In this document: positions 17,763 through 26,513 of the stretch, piece after piece
Position numbering within the stretch: position 1 is the first letter of the stretch
Layout: each line of letters opens with the position of its first letter
DNA from: Streptomyces sp. DSM 110735
GTDB taxonomy: Bacteria; Actinomycetota; Actinomycetes; Streptomycetales; Streptomycetaceae
Assembly (NCBI RefSeq): GCF_016482685.1
Contig: NZ_JACYHF010000017.1
Coordinates: forward strand, 82,542-146,541
Length of the DNA: 64,000 nt
Direction: 5' to 3'
Made by a program: the position numbers and the translations under genes
The notes under the pieces: generated by a model
Seen by the model: only the letters and a program-made list of their open reading frames with translations
What the model was told of the DNA's origin: nothing
The model's database searches: none

Positions 17763-19650
17763 GCTCGCCCGCTCCTGCCAGCCACGCGGCGAGGTCGGCA
17801 GGGGCGGGAGGCGTGGCTCCGGCTGTTCGCAGAGCCTGGTGGAGGGTGGTCACCGCTTCGGGGCGGGACAGCAGCAGGGCGTCGCCCGGTCCACGGGACT
17901 CCGCCGGGACGGCCAGGGCGGCGCCGATCCACGCCTCGACGTCCTCCGGGTCGCGCGCGGTCCACTCCGCGTACCGGCGCGCGGCCAGGTCCGTGTCGCC
18001 CGCGACGGCGGCGCACTCGGCGCGCGGGGACGGCTCCCCGCTCTCGTCCGCCTCCTCGCGTCGGTCCGCGAAGTCGGCGGGCGCGGACAGCCGGATTCGG
18101 GCCAGTGGTCCGAACGTGTCGGGACGGATGAGCCCGGGACGTGCGTGGAGAACGGAGGGCGGCAGGGCGGGAGCTGCGGCTCCGGACTCCCATGCCTTGG
18201 CGAGCCGCTCCGCCTCGGCGAAAGGTATCTCCAGATGCCGTGCGCGCCACACCGCCCGCCGCAGCGCGCAGTAGTGTCCGGCCAGCGCGGCGGGTCCGGC
18301 GGCGACCTCGTCGTCCTGCCAGCCCGCGACCTGGGCGGCGATCCCGTCGGCGAAGAGCCGGCCCGCCTCGGTGAGCCGGTCGTCGCTCCGGAGGGCGGCC
18401 ACCGCCTCCGTCAACTGGTCGCGGAGGACGGCGAATTCGAAGTCCACCCGGTCGGCTTCGGGTCCGCTCGCGTGATGGCGGTGGGTGCGCCAGAACCGGC
18501 CCACTCCGGCGAAGGCGAACACCCCGTGCAGCAGCCCCTTGACCGGTCGGGGGTCGCTGCGCCAGGGCGCGTAGTAGTGCCGCTCCTCCGCCGTCCCCTC
18601 GGTCCCGTCCTCGGGGACGCGGACCAGGTGGACCATGCTGAGCAGGGCGTTGAGCTGCTGGTGGCGTGCTTCGTGGACGAGGACCGCGGCGGTCTGTGTC
18701 ACGTCGTGGGGCAGGGAGAGCATGACCGCGCCGAAGGCGTCCAGCGAGGAGGCGCTGGCCACCATGCCTCCCTCGGCACGGCGGAGCGAGCCGGGTACGA
18801 GCGTGCGCACCAGCGCGCCAAGCGCGGCGGCGTCCGCCGGGGACTCCCGCTCCAGCAGGGCGTACGCACCGGCGAGCCGGTCCTCCCACTCGGGTAATCG
18901 GCGGTCGCCCGAGCGGCCGGGGGATCTGGGGTAGCGCGTGAAGTCCCGGTACGGACTGACCGTGTCCAGCCAGGGTCCCGCCGCTCGCCGCCCGGGTTTC
19001 CCGCCGGGCGTGAGTCCGGGCACGGTCCGCACGGTCCGCAGCGGGCGCCAGCCGGGCGCCGGGTCGGGCAGGCGGCGCTCCAGCGTGATCCGCCCGTCCT
19101 CCCCCTGGACGACGGCGCCCCGCTCGTCCACCCGGATCTCCGCCTCGCTCCAGCGGCGCCGTGCGACCGGTCCCGCCATCCCGGCACCCGGCAGCCACAC
19201 CAGACCGCGGTGGGCGGGCACGCGCAGGACGCAGGGGACTCCGGCGCGCAGGGTCGCCGCTGCCGCCAGCGCGTGGAACTGGCCGAGGTCCGCCCACAGC
19301 GGGGCGGTGGACGGCGCGCCGGTGACCGCTCCGTTCAGGCGCCGGAGCAGGCGCAGGGCCCACGCCATGACGGTGGGGTCGGCCAGGACGGCTTCCACCG
19401 CCTCGGGTGCCCGTTCCTCGACGACGCACAGCAGCCGCCAGGCGTCACGGCCCGAGGGGATGCCGCCGGGGTGCCGGGTGCGCCGTACCCCTTCGTCGCC
19501 GCGGTCCAGGAGGGCACGGAGAATCAGCAGGAGCTGGCTGCGCTGCGCGGAACACAGCAGCTCGAGATCCGTCTCGCTCGCGTCGCCTGCCGCCATGGCG
19601 CGCAGCGAGTCGAGGGACACCCGGTGGACGTCCAGCGGCCGAGGGGTCAC
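17755..19650 (-). CDS. HExxH-motif putative peptide beta-hydroxylase
   Basis: A 631-residue member of the HExxH family found next to FxSxx-type peptide precursors. Recent family annotation treats these as 2-oxoglutarate-dependent peptide beta-hydroxylases rather than proteases. The motif is HEARH at residues 326-330 (VHEARHQQLNAL). The N-terminus reads RPLDVHRVSLDSLRAMAAG. The C-terminal third is Ala/Arg/Asp-rich and helical. The GTG at 19650 overlaps the stop of the short peptide gene as GTGA; an in-frame ATG at 19659 is the alternative start. The only substrate candidate is the 71-residue peptide encoded just upstream. No radical SAM FxsB gene is present in the window. The reaction is not shown by the sequence. 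Confidence 0.8.
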   Translation of the reverse strand: MTPRPLDVHRVSLDSLRAMAAGDASETDLELLCSAQRSQLLLILRALLDRGDEGVRRTRHPGGIPSGRDAWRLLCVVEERAPEAVEAVLADPTVMAWALRLLRRLNGAVTGAPSTAPLWADLGQFHALAAAATLRAGVPCVLRVPAHRGLVWLPGAGMAGPVARRRWSEAEIRVDERGAVVQGEDGRITLERRLPDPAPGWRPLRTVRTVPGLTPGGKPGRRAAGPWLDTVSPYRDFTRYPRSPGRSGDRRLPEWEDRLAGAYALLERESPADAAALGALVRTLVPGSLRRAEGGMVASASSLDAFGAVMLSLPHDVTQTAAVLVHEARHQQLNALLSMVHLVRVPEDGTEGTAEERHYYAPWRSDPRPVKGLLHGVFAFAGVGRFWRTHRHHASGPEADRVDFEFAVLRDQLTEAVAALRSDDRLTEAGRLFADGIAAQVAGWQDDEVAAGPAALAGHYCALRRAVWRARHLEIPFAEAERLAKAWESGAAAPALPPSVLHARPGLIRPDTFGPLARIRLSAPADFADRREEADESGEPSPRAECAAVAGDTDLAARRYAEWTARDPEDVEAWIGAALAVPAESRGPGDALLLSRPEAVTTLHQALRTAGATPPAPADLAAWLAGAGERG

Positions 19651-19862
19651 CGGCCGCACTCGTCCGGATGCCGCCCTCGGACGAACCTCATCTCCTCGCT
19701 CTGGCTCTCGCCGGCCAGCGTCCCGAACGCCAGGGTCGCCTTGGCGCTCACCTGGCTCAACGCGCGTCGCAGCGCGGGATCGTCACTGGAGTGCAGCTCC
19801 GCCAAAGAGATCCCCGACAGATCGAGAAGGTCGGAACAGAAGTCCTTCGCAGGGTCTGCCAT
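19647..19862 (-). CDS. FxsA-like short peptide precursor, 71 aa
   Basis: A small protein that resembles FxSxx-COOH precursors in its front half. LLDLSGISLAEL at residues 12-23 and DDPALRRALSQV just after match the conserved leader helix region. The C-terminus does not end in the F-x-S-x-x signature; it ends HPDECGR, while AFGTLAGESQS lies further in. The ATG at 19862 is preceded by AGGGGGAA at good spacing, so I chose it over a longer open frame from 19913. The gene is coupled to the HExxH hydroxylase by a GTGA overlap, as expected for a modifying enzyme and its substrate. It is divergent from the Trypco1 gene. Peptide maturation is inference. Confidence 0.7.
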   Translation of the reverse strand: MADPAKDFCSDLLDLSGISLAELHSSDDPALRRALSQVSAKATLAFGTLAGESQSEEMRFVRGRHPDECGR

Positions 19863-20006
19863 ACCGTGGTTCCCCCTGACATGGTGGTTCGGCGGCTCCG
19901 GGTGCGCTTCCATGGTGGCCGCAATGCCTCGCCAGTGGAAGACGGCCGCAGGTCATACAGCGTGGGGTCGACCGGCTTGCCTGGTCGGCCACGTGAGGGG
20001 GATCGC

Positions 20007-20339
20007 ATGACACACCTACTGCGCTTTCCGGCGCCCGACGACGACGGCCACCTCATCGTCGAGGTGGCCGACGACGACCCCGCCGTCGTGGAGGTCTCCC
20101 GCCTGGGAAACGCCGTGGCCGACGCCACCGCCTCCTTCGAGGACGGCATGGACCGCATCCGGAACGCGGCCGTCTCCGCCCTGCGGCGGCTGCGCGACAT
20201 GCCGAGCCGTCCGGACGAGGTGGGACTGGAGTTCGGCATACGGTTCAACGCCGAATTCGGCGCCGTCATCGCCAAGTCGGAGGGCGAGGCGCAGCTCAAG
20301 GTGACGATGACGTGGCGGCGGGACGGGTCGGCGGAGTGA
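20007..20339 (+). CDS. Trypsin-co-occurring domain 1 (Trypco1, CU044_2847-like) protein
   Basis: A 110-residue small protein. The pattern EVADDDPAVVEVSR at the front, a central helix (FEDGMDRIRNAAVSALRRLR) and the ending EVGLEFGIRFNAEFGAVIAK and LKVTMTWRR match the Trypco1 domain, which recurs beside trypsin-effector conflict systems. It is thought to be a partner or guard of the protease in these systems; its biochemistry is unknown. The ATG at 20007 has GAGGGGGA 5 bases upstream. It is divergent from the FxsA-like gene, with 144 bases between the starts, and ends at a strong bidirectional terminator. This places it at the right end of the conflict region. Confidence 0.82.
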   Translation: MTHLLRFPAPDDDGHLIVEVADDDPAVVEVSRLGNAVADATASFEDGMDRIRNAAVSALRRLRDMPSRPDEVGLEFGIRFNAEFGAVIAKSEGEAQLKVTMTWRRDGSAE

Positions 20340-20340
20340 G

Positions 20341-20369
20341 CGCGGCCGGGGCGCACCGCCCCGGCCGCG
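20341..20369. terminator. Bidirectional hairpin terminator
   Basis: A perfect 13-bp stem (CGCGGCCGGGGCG and its complement) with a 3-base CAC loop lies between the convergent Trypco1 gene and the secreted nuclease-like gene. It begins one base after the Trypco1 stop. There is no T-run. Confidence 0.8.
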
Positions 20370-20379
20370 GCATCACCCG

Positions 20380-21822
20380 TCAGAGCGTGATCGTCGCGTG
20401 GATCATGCGGTGGTCCGAGAGGGACGGGTCGACGACCTCGCAGGCGTAGGTGGCGCCGGTGGGGCCGAAGAGATAGTCGATCTTGTTGTTGCCGTCGGTG
20501 GGGGCACCGTCGTGGGGCGAGCCGGGGGTGGGCTGGCCGCACTCCTGGTGGGAGGCGTACAGGCTCGACAGCACGTCGACGGACGCGTGGGTGGTGTTGA
20601 GGTCGCCGCCGAGGAAGGGGGTGTAGCCGCGCTCCTGGAGCTTGTCGACGATGCCCTTGAGGGCGTCGGACTGCTTGCGGCGGGATATGCCGTCGGGGTC
20701 GTCACCTGCCTGATTGCCGTCTACGAAGTACGAGCCGCTGCTGAAGTGCGCGTTGCAGTAGACAGTCCCGGTCTCGGGGACGGTGGCGCACAGGGCGGGA
20801 CGCTGTTCCTTCTTGTCGGGCGAGGGCAGGGTGTAGCCGCGGTACCAGGTGTTGGTGTCCTTGACCGCGAGCGCGATGCCGAAGGAGCCCCGGTCCTTGT
20901 GGCTGGTGCTGTCGGCGCAGGTCTTCTGGGCCAGGAGACCGGTGTCACTGGTGCCGTCGGTGGCGACGACCTTGTAGTACGTGGGCGCGAACCGTACGTC
21001 CCAGCCGCCGCCGAGCCGGCTCTCCAACTCGAGTTCCAGCGGCTTGACCGCCTTCTCGCAGATCTCCTGGAAGAAGATCGCCTCGGGGCGGTGGTTCAGG
21101 TAACCGTTCACGCCGGAGGCGACGTTGGCGCCGACCGTGTCGCCGTCGACGTACTGCAGCTTGCACGCCGCGCTCGGGTTGTTGTTCGCGCACACGTTCC
21201 ACGAGGCGATGTCGTGCCGCCCGGAGGCGGTCACGGACGACTGCGGGGGCATGCCCGTGTCACCGGCGCCGTCGACCGGCACAAAGGTGAAGCGCTCCCA
21301 ACTGCCCACCGAGGAGGAACGGGCGCGCAGCAGACCCTGGTCGCCGCCGGTGTAGTTGAACTCGGCGGTGACATAGAGCCCGTTGGCGGCGGACTTCAGC
21401 GCGAACTGACCCCCGCCCTGCGGGACGACGTAAAAGCGCTCCCAGGAACCGCTGTTGGTGCCCCGGGCACGCAGCATCCCGCTCTGGGCGCCGCTGGTGT
21501 CGACCTCCGAGGTGACGTAGAGACCGTTCTCCTCGTTCCGGAGCGAGACGGTCGTGCCGTAGCCGACGCCCGAGATGTTGTCGGTGTGCAGGGAGAAGGT
21601 CTCCCAGGAGCCGACGGTCGTCGAGCGGGCCCGCAGCTTGCCGTTCTGGTCGCCGGAGTCGTTGACCTCGGCGGAGACGTACACCCCGTTGACCTTCAGA
21701 GCCCAGCGCTGACCGGTGGACGACGGCGGCGCCGAGGCGGCGAGCGCGGACGTGGCGGGCAGCGCCACCACGCCGGTGAGGGCGGCCAGCACGGTCGCCA
21801 GAAGAAGACACAGTCTTCGCAT
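20380..21822 (-). CDS. Secreted endonuclease/exonuclease/phosphatase-fold protein with beta-trefoil-like repeats
   Basis: A 480-residue secreted protein. Residues 1-29 are a Sec signal peptide ending about ALAA. Residues 38-190 hold three repeats of about 48 residues (NGVYVSAEV / NGLYVTSEV / NGLYVTAEF, each followed by L-RAR and GSWE-F), resembling a fascin-like beta-trefoil that may bind sugar or actin-like ligands. Residues 210-480 form the EEP fold: IASWNVCANN at entry, FFQEICEKA, GGDLNTTH, and the terminal SDHRMIHATI with the catalytic Asp-His. It probably cleaves nucleic acid or phosphoester substrates outside the cell. It is transcribed alone; RBS and start at 21822 are plausible. Confidence 0.87.
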   Translation of the reverse strand: MRRLCLLLATVLAALTGVVALPATSALAASAPPSSTGQRWALKVNGVYVSAEVNDSGDQNGKLRARSTTVGSWETFSLHTDNISGVGYGTTVSLRNEENGLYVTSEVDTSGAQSGMLRARGTNSGSWERFYVVPQGGGQFALKSAANGLYVTAEFNYTGGDQGLLRARSSSVGSWERFTFVPVDGAGDTGMPPQSSVTASGRHDIASWNVCANNNPSAACKLQYVDGDTVGANVASGVNGYLNHRPEAIFFQEICEKAVKPLELELESRLGGGWDVRFAPTYYKVVATDGTSDTGLLAQKTCADSTSHKDRGSFGIALAVKDTNTWYRGYTLPSPDKKEQRPALCATVPETGTVYCNAHFSSGSYFVDGNQAGDDPDGISRRKQSDALKGIVDKLQERGYTPFLGGDLNTTHASVDVLSSLYASHQECGQPTPGSPHDGAPTDGNNKIDYLFGPTGATYACEVVDPSLSDHRMIHATITL

Positions 21823-21914
21823 GATTCCCTTGTCTTGGTGAGTCGTTGACCTAAACGATCTTGACGTTAGGGGCAGTACGACTCCTGGACAAGGGTGTTG
21901 TGCGCCCGCTCCGC

Positions 21915-23813
21915 TCAGGGTGTGACGATCGCGAAGTCCGGGTCGGGCTCGGTGAGATGGGACAGCAGCCTGGTCAGCGCCGACGCCTCGCCCGTCAGGG
22001 TCACCCCCGGACGGGACGCCAGTTCCGCCGGGGTGAGCGTGCCGAGGAGCAGGGCGCGCAGTTCGGCTTCCGGGAGGGCGATCTCCGCGTCCGGGGGCGA
22101 GGAGGGAAGCGAACGGCCGTGTGTCAGGACGCCGTTGCGCAGACGCATGGTCACCGGGTCCCCGTCGGTGATGTTCCAGCGCACGGTGATGTCCGCGTCC
22201 CACGCGCGCGGTCCGTCGACGCGGATGGCGAGGGTGTCGAAGAGCTGGTCGAGGGTGAGGACGGCGAGCAGGTCGGGGGCGACCGTGGAGGTGGGGGTGC
22301 CGACGGAGCCGTGGCGCAGCTCCAGGGCGCCCATCAGGTAGAAGTTGCGCCAGGTGCCGTTCTCCGCGCCGTAGCCGAGCTGTTCGAGGGCGTCGGCCTG
22401 GAGGGCGCGCGCCTCGGCGTTGGCGGGGTCGGCGAAGACGACGTGGTTGACGACCTCGGCGACCCAGCGGAAGTCACCGGCGTCGTACGACTCCCGTGCG
22501 CGGCGCAGGACTTCACCGGCGCCGCCCATGAACTCGACGTAGCGGCGGGCGGCTTCGACGGGCGGGTGCTGCCAGAGGTGGGCGGGGTTGCCGTCGAACC
22601 AGCCGAGGTAACGCTGGTACACCGCCTTGGAGTTGTGGCTGGCGGAGCCGTAGTAGCCGTGGGTGTGCCAGGCGCGTTCCAGGGCGGGGGGCAGCTCCAT
22701 GCGCTCGGCGATCTCGGGACCGGTGAGTCCCTGGTTGAGCATCCGCAGGGTCTGGTCGTGGAGGTAGGCGTACAGGTCGCGCTGCTCGGAGAGGTACTCC
22801 GTGACCCGCTCGGTGCCCCACACCGGCCAGTGGTGGGAGGCGAAGGCGACCTCGGAGGCGGGACCGAAGAGGTCGGCCGCCTCGGTGAGGTAGCGGGCCC
22901 ACACGCGCGGGTCGCGGACCTCGGCGCCGCGCAGGGTCAGGAGGTTGTGCAGGTTGTGGGTGGCGTTCTCCGCCATGCACAGGGCGGCGCGGTCGGGGAA
23001 GTGGATGTTCAGCTCCGCCGGTGCCTCGGTGCCCGGGGTGAGCTGGAAGACCATGCGGATGCCGTCGACGACCTCGCTCTGCCCGGTGCGGGTGATGTCG
23101 ACGGTCGGCGGGATCAGACCGACGGCGCCGGTCGCGGTGGTCTGCCCGAGACCCGCGCCGATCTGCCCGCGCTCGCCCTTGGGCAGGGCGGCGCCGTACA
23201 TGTAGGCGGCGCGCCGGTTCATGGCCGTCCCGGCGTAGACGTTCTCGCTGACGGCGTGCGCGAGGAAGCCCTGCGGGGCGAGCACCGGGACGCCGGACGC
23301 GACGTCCTCCTCGGTCAGCACCCCGCGCACGCCGCCGAAGTGGTCGGCGTGGCTGTGGGTGTAGAGGACGCCGGTGACGGGACGGTCGCCGCGGTGCGCG
23401 CGGTAGAGGGCGAGCGCGGCAGCCGCCGTCTCGGCGCACAGCAGCGGGTCGATGACGAGGACCCCGCGCTCGCCCTCGACGATCGTCATGTTGGACAGGT
23501 CGAAGCCGCGCACCTGGTAGATGCCCTCGGTCACCTCGAACAGCCCGTGCTCGGAGCAGAGCCTGCTCTGCCGCCACAGGCTGGGGTTGGCGGTGGGCGG
23601 GCACTCCTGGTCCAGGAAGCCGTAGGCGTCCAGGTCCCACACCGTGCGCCCGTCGGCGTCCTTGATCAGGTTCTCGGACGCCGTGCCCAGGAAGCCGCGC
23701 CGGGCGTCCGCGAGGTCCCGGGTGTCCTCGAACGGCAGTCGGCGCACGACCTCCGCGTTCGCCTCGGCGATGGCGGGCTCGGCGGGTCCGCTGCCGTCGC
23801 TGCTGAGCGCCAT
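21915..23813 (-). CDS. Alkyl sulfatase (metallo-beta-lactamase fold, SdsA-like)
   Basis: A 632-residue zinc enzyme of the SdsA1/BDS1 group, which hydrolyses alkyl sulfates such as SDS to alcohol and sulfate. The metal motif THSHADHFGG places His153, His155, Asp157 and His158. ENVYAGTAMNRRAAYMYG and ASHHWPVWG are family hallmarks. The C-terminal 130 residues (from DLLAVLTLDQLFDTL) look like the SCP2-like C-terminal domain of these enzymes. Length matches the family. There is no signal peptide, unlike the secreted Pseudomonas enzyme. It is divergent from yihY, 218 bases apart. Confidence 0.93.
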   Translation of the reverse strand: MALSSDGSGPAEPAIAEANAEVVRRLPFEDTRDLADARRGFLGTASENLIKDADGRTVWDLDAYGFLDQECPPTANPSLWRQSRLCSEHGLFEVTEGIYQVRGFDLSNMTIVEGERGVLVIDPLLCAETAAAALALYRAHRGDRPVTGVLYTHSHADHFGGVRGVLTEEDVASGVPVLAPQGFLAHAVSENVYAGTAMNRRAAYMYGAALPKGERGQIGAGLGQTTATGAVGLIPPTVDITRTGQSEVVDGIRMVFQLTPGTEAPAELNIHFPDRAALCMAENATHNLHNLLTLRGAEVRDPRVWARYLTEAADLFGPASEVAFASHHWPVWGTERVTEYLSEQRDLYAYLHDQTLRMLNQGLTGPEIAERMELPPALERAWHTHGYYGSASHNSKAVYQRYLGWFDGNPAHLWQHPPVEAARRYVEFMGGAGEVLRRARESYDAGDFRWVAEVVNHVVFADPANAEARALQADALEQLGYGAENGTWRNFYLMGALELRHGSVGTPTSTVAPDLLAVLTLDQLFDTLAIRVDGPRAWDADITVRWNITDGDPVTMRLRNGVLTHGRSLPSSPPDAEIALPEAELRALLLGTLTPAELASRPGVTLTGEASALTRLLSHLTEPDPDFAIVTP

Positions 23814-24031
23814 CTCGTACTCCCTCGGGCTGCGGACCGTACGGCGGTCCGCTCGCGGACACGGCCCTGCCAGCCTCGCCCGGCGCGTGCGCGTCCACGA
23901 GCGGGCGTACGCCGTACGGGGCATCGCCGGGTACGGACCGCCGCGCGCCCGATCGGACGCGTACCGCTCGCCGCCCGCGCCGAGCGCGCCGTTGACTGGG
24001 TGTCCGAGGGCCGTGCGGGTCGGGAGGCGGT

Positions 24032-24907
24032 ATGGCGTGGAAGGCGCGGCTGGACCGGCTGCGCGCGGAAGCCGAACGGCGCTTCCCCGTCATCACCGCG
24101 CTGACCGGCCGGCTGCTCTCCGCCAACCTGCTGGACGCGGCCACCCGGCTCGCCGCGCAGGCGTTCCTGGCCGCCGTGCCGCTGCTGTTCGCGTTCGCCG
24201 CGTTCGCGCCGGAGGCGGTGCGGGAGCAGTTGCGGGACTCGCTGCGGGCGGTGTTCGGGCTGTCCGGCGGCTCCAGCAGACAGCTCGACCAGGTGCTGAA
24301 CGAGTCCACCGACCCCGAGCTGCGGGAGACCAGCGGGATCATCGGGCTGGTGGTGGCGCTGATCTCCGCGACCAGCTTCAGCCGGGCGATGGCGCGGGTG
24401 TGCGAGCGGGCGTGGCGGCTGCCGAAGGCAGGGACGCGGATCGCCGCCTGGCGGTGGGTGGTGTGGCTGCTGGTCCTGGTGCTGGTGATCCTCTTCCAGG
24501 CGCCGGTGCGCGACGGCTTCGGCGCCGGGCTGTGGCTCGGCACCCCGCTGCTCTTCCTGGTCGGCACGTTCGTCTGGCTGTGGACCCAGCGGCTGCTGCT
24601 CGCGGGGCGGGTGCCGTGGCTGGCGCTGCTGCCGGGCGCGCTGCTGGCGTCGGCGGCGTCGAGCGCGCTCGGTCTGACCGCGCGGATCTACATGCCGCAG
24701 GCGCTCAACCGCTCCCTGCGCGAGTACGGCTCCCTCGGGCTTGTGCTGGCCCTGCTGTCCTGGCTGATCGTGCTCAGCGCGGCGATCACCTTCGCGGTGA
24801 CGATCGGGGCGGTGCTGGCGCAGGAACCGCCGCTGAACCGCTGGCTGGGGACGGACCGGCTCAAGGAGGACGCGGCGGAACCGCTCAAGGACGACCGGAC
24901 GGACTGA
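24032..24907 (+). CDS. YihY/BrkB-family membrane protein
   Basis: A 291-residue integral membrane protein with five to six hydrophobic segments. The entry segment LAAQAFLAAVPLLFAFAAFAP and the later ARIYMPQALNRSLREYGSLG are typical of the family. The function is unknown; it is not an RNase despite old naming. Its last 23 bases overlap the 3' end of the convergent gene that follows. The ATG at 24032 has GGGAGGCGGT immediately upstream, a good ribosome site. Confidence 0.85.
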   Translation: MAWKARLDRLRAEAERRFPVITALTGRLLSANLLDAATRLAAQAFLAAVPLLFAFAAFAPEAVREQLRDSLRAVFGLSGGSSRQLDQVLNESTDPELRETSGIIGLVVALISATSFSRAMARVCERAWRLPKAGTRIAAWRWVVWLLVLVLVILFQAPVRDGFGAGLWLGTPLLFLVGTFVWLWTQRLLLAGRVPWLALLPGALLASAASSALGLTARIYMPQALNRSLREYGSLGLVLALLSWLIVLSAAITFAVTIGAVLAQEPPLNRWLGTDRLKEDAAEPLKDDRTD

Positions 24908-26195
24908 CCGCCGCTCCCGCGCCGCCTCCCCCGTCGTCCGGCGCCTCCGCCAGGAAGTCCACCACCGCCAGCGCGAACAGCAGCGCGAGCGCCAGCCCGA
25001 CCACCACCCACCCGGTCGGGCGGTCCCAGAAGACGTACGCCGCGACCGCGCCCGCCACCAGCAGCCACTCGATCCACACCCGGAACCGGTGCGTGAACGG
25101 TCCGACCGGACCGGTCCGCATCCCGAACCGGTCCGCCTGACCGCGTACGGCGTGGATGCCGGTGTGCCACAACTGCCGTGCGCCGCGCGCGTACCGCCCG
25201 GGACCGGACAGCCAGGCGGCGAGGGCGACGACCACGCCGAGCGTGATCACCGCCCGTACGGCGGTGCGCAGAAAGCGGGTGAGGGTGTCGTAGACCGCCT
25301 CGGCGGCGGGCTGGGACACGTCGGCGGGGAGCGCGTCCAGGTAGATCACCCGGAAGACGGTGAGACCGAGACCGAGCAGCAGGGCGGTGAAGGCGAAGCC
25401 GAGCGCGGCGGCGACGAGCGCCCGGCGGCGCCGTACGGCGGTCAGCACGCCCGCGATCAGCAGGACGGCGGCGAGGACGGGCACCCACAGACCGGCCAGT
25501 TCCAGCAGCCGGAAGTACGTCTTGAGCCTGCCCACCTCCTCCGCCTGGAGCACGGTGAAGCTGGTGTGCACCTCGGGGATCTTGCCCGCGAGACCGAGCC
25601 CCGCGCCGACCAGCCGGTCCTTGACCTGCTCGATGACGGGGGCGAGGTCGATCTGCACCTTGTCGCCCTGGAGCTGGACCGCGCCGCCCCCGCTGCCGGT
25701 GAGCGCCTTGTCCACACTGGTGTGGATCTGACGGTTGGCGTTGGTCCAGAACGTGGCGAACCGGTCGGAGGCGACGACCTCCCGCGTCTTGTCGTTGACG
25801 AAACTGCGCACCGCCCCCTGGAGCGAGCCCCCGATGCCGCCGAGCGCCTTCTCGACGAGCGGCCGGTCCTTCGGCGCCACCTTCTCCAGCAGCTTCGGGA
25901 TGTCGAGCTGGTCCATCAGCGCGTCGGTGACCCGGTTCGCCACCGCGTCCTGCACGGCGGGGTCGTGGGCCAGCGGGGCGACGGTGGCGACGTACCGGTC
26001 GGTGTCGTCCGCGAGATCGGCGGTCCAGGCGGCGACGACCCCGAGCGGGGCGAGCAGACAGCCCAGCACCACGAGCACGAACGCGACGACGGCCCGCCCG
26101 GGATGCCGCCGCGGGCGCCGCCGCCCCTCCAGCGCGTCGACCCGCGCCCGCAGCTCCTCCCACTCCTCCCGCCCCGACGGCTGCTCCTGCCCCAT
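24885..26195 (-). CDS. Multi-pass membrane protein of unknown function, 436 aa
   Basis: Not recognised beyond actinobacterial membrane protein. Residues 1-32 are charged (Arg/Glu). The first membrane segment is VVAFVLVVLGCLLAPLGVVA at about 35-55. An extracytoplasmic region of about 160 residues (VATVAPLAHDPAVQDAV to SFTVLQAEEV) follows, and four to five further hydrophobic segments fill the C-terminal half. The start ATG at 26195 is clear, and the stop lies inside yihY on the other strand (23-bp convergent overlap). The Pro-Val-Gln-Asp region with conserved small residues looks like a folded external domain. Confidence 0.7.
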   Translation of the reverse strand: MGQEQPSGREEWEELRARVDALEGRRRPRRHPGRAVVAFVLVVLGCLLAPLGVVAAWTADLADDTDRYVATVAPLAHDPAVQDAVANRVTDALMDQLDIPKLLEKVAPKDRPLVEKALGGIGGSLQGAVRSFVNDKTREVVASDRFATFWTNANRQIHTSVDKALTGSGGGAVQLQGDKVQIDLAPVIEQVKDRLVGAGLGLAGKIPEVHTSFTVLQAEEVGRLKTYFRLLELAGLWVPVLAAVLLIAGVLTAVRRRRALVAAALGFAFTALLLGLGLTVFRVIYLDALPADVSQPAAEAVYDTLTRFLRTAVRAVITLGVVVALAAWLSGPGRYARGARQLWHTGIHAVRGQADRFGMRTGPVGPFTHRFRVWIEWLLVAGAVAAYVFWDRPTGWVVVGLALALLFALAVVDFLAEAPDDGGGGAGAAVSPSGRP

Positions 26196-26513
26196 GCCCG
26201 CACTCCTCCGTTCCGGCGCCGCGCCGACTCCGCTCCGACTCCCTCGCGGCCCGGCCGGACGGGCACCTGTGAGCAGCAGATCCCGGGCGGGAGGCGCGCG
26301 CCAGCGACGGTGGGCTGTTCGGCGGTAGCGCGGGACCGGGGCGGGGACGGGACAGCGGGCGGCGGCGCCGATCAGGTACGCGGCACCGCGGGGGCGGAGC
26401 TCGCTGACCCGTTCGGGTGGAGCGGGCGCACGGGTGTCCCACACGGCGTGCGGGATGGGGAGTGCGCCCCTTGACTGGGAGCGGTGATCGTCGGCGAGGT
26501 ACGGAGGCGGGAC
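26196..26513. other. Intergenic region between divergent membrane protein and lipoprotein genes
   Basis: This 318-base spacer should hold the promoters of both neighbours. A TTGACT at 26471-26476 is a possible -35 box for the lipoprotein gene, but no clear -10 follows at the right spacing. The stretch GACCCGTTCGGGT at 26407 is a small dyad. Nothing else is evident. Confidence 0.3.

Noticed and set aside
9093..20339. Radical SAM FxsB gene expected with FxsA-like peptide
   Set aside because: No CxxxCxxC-containing product of suitable size was found in the region.
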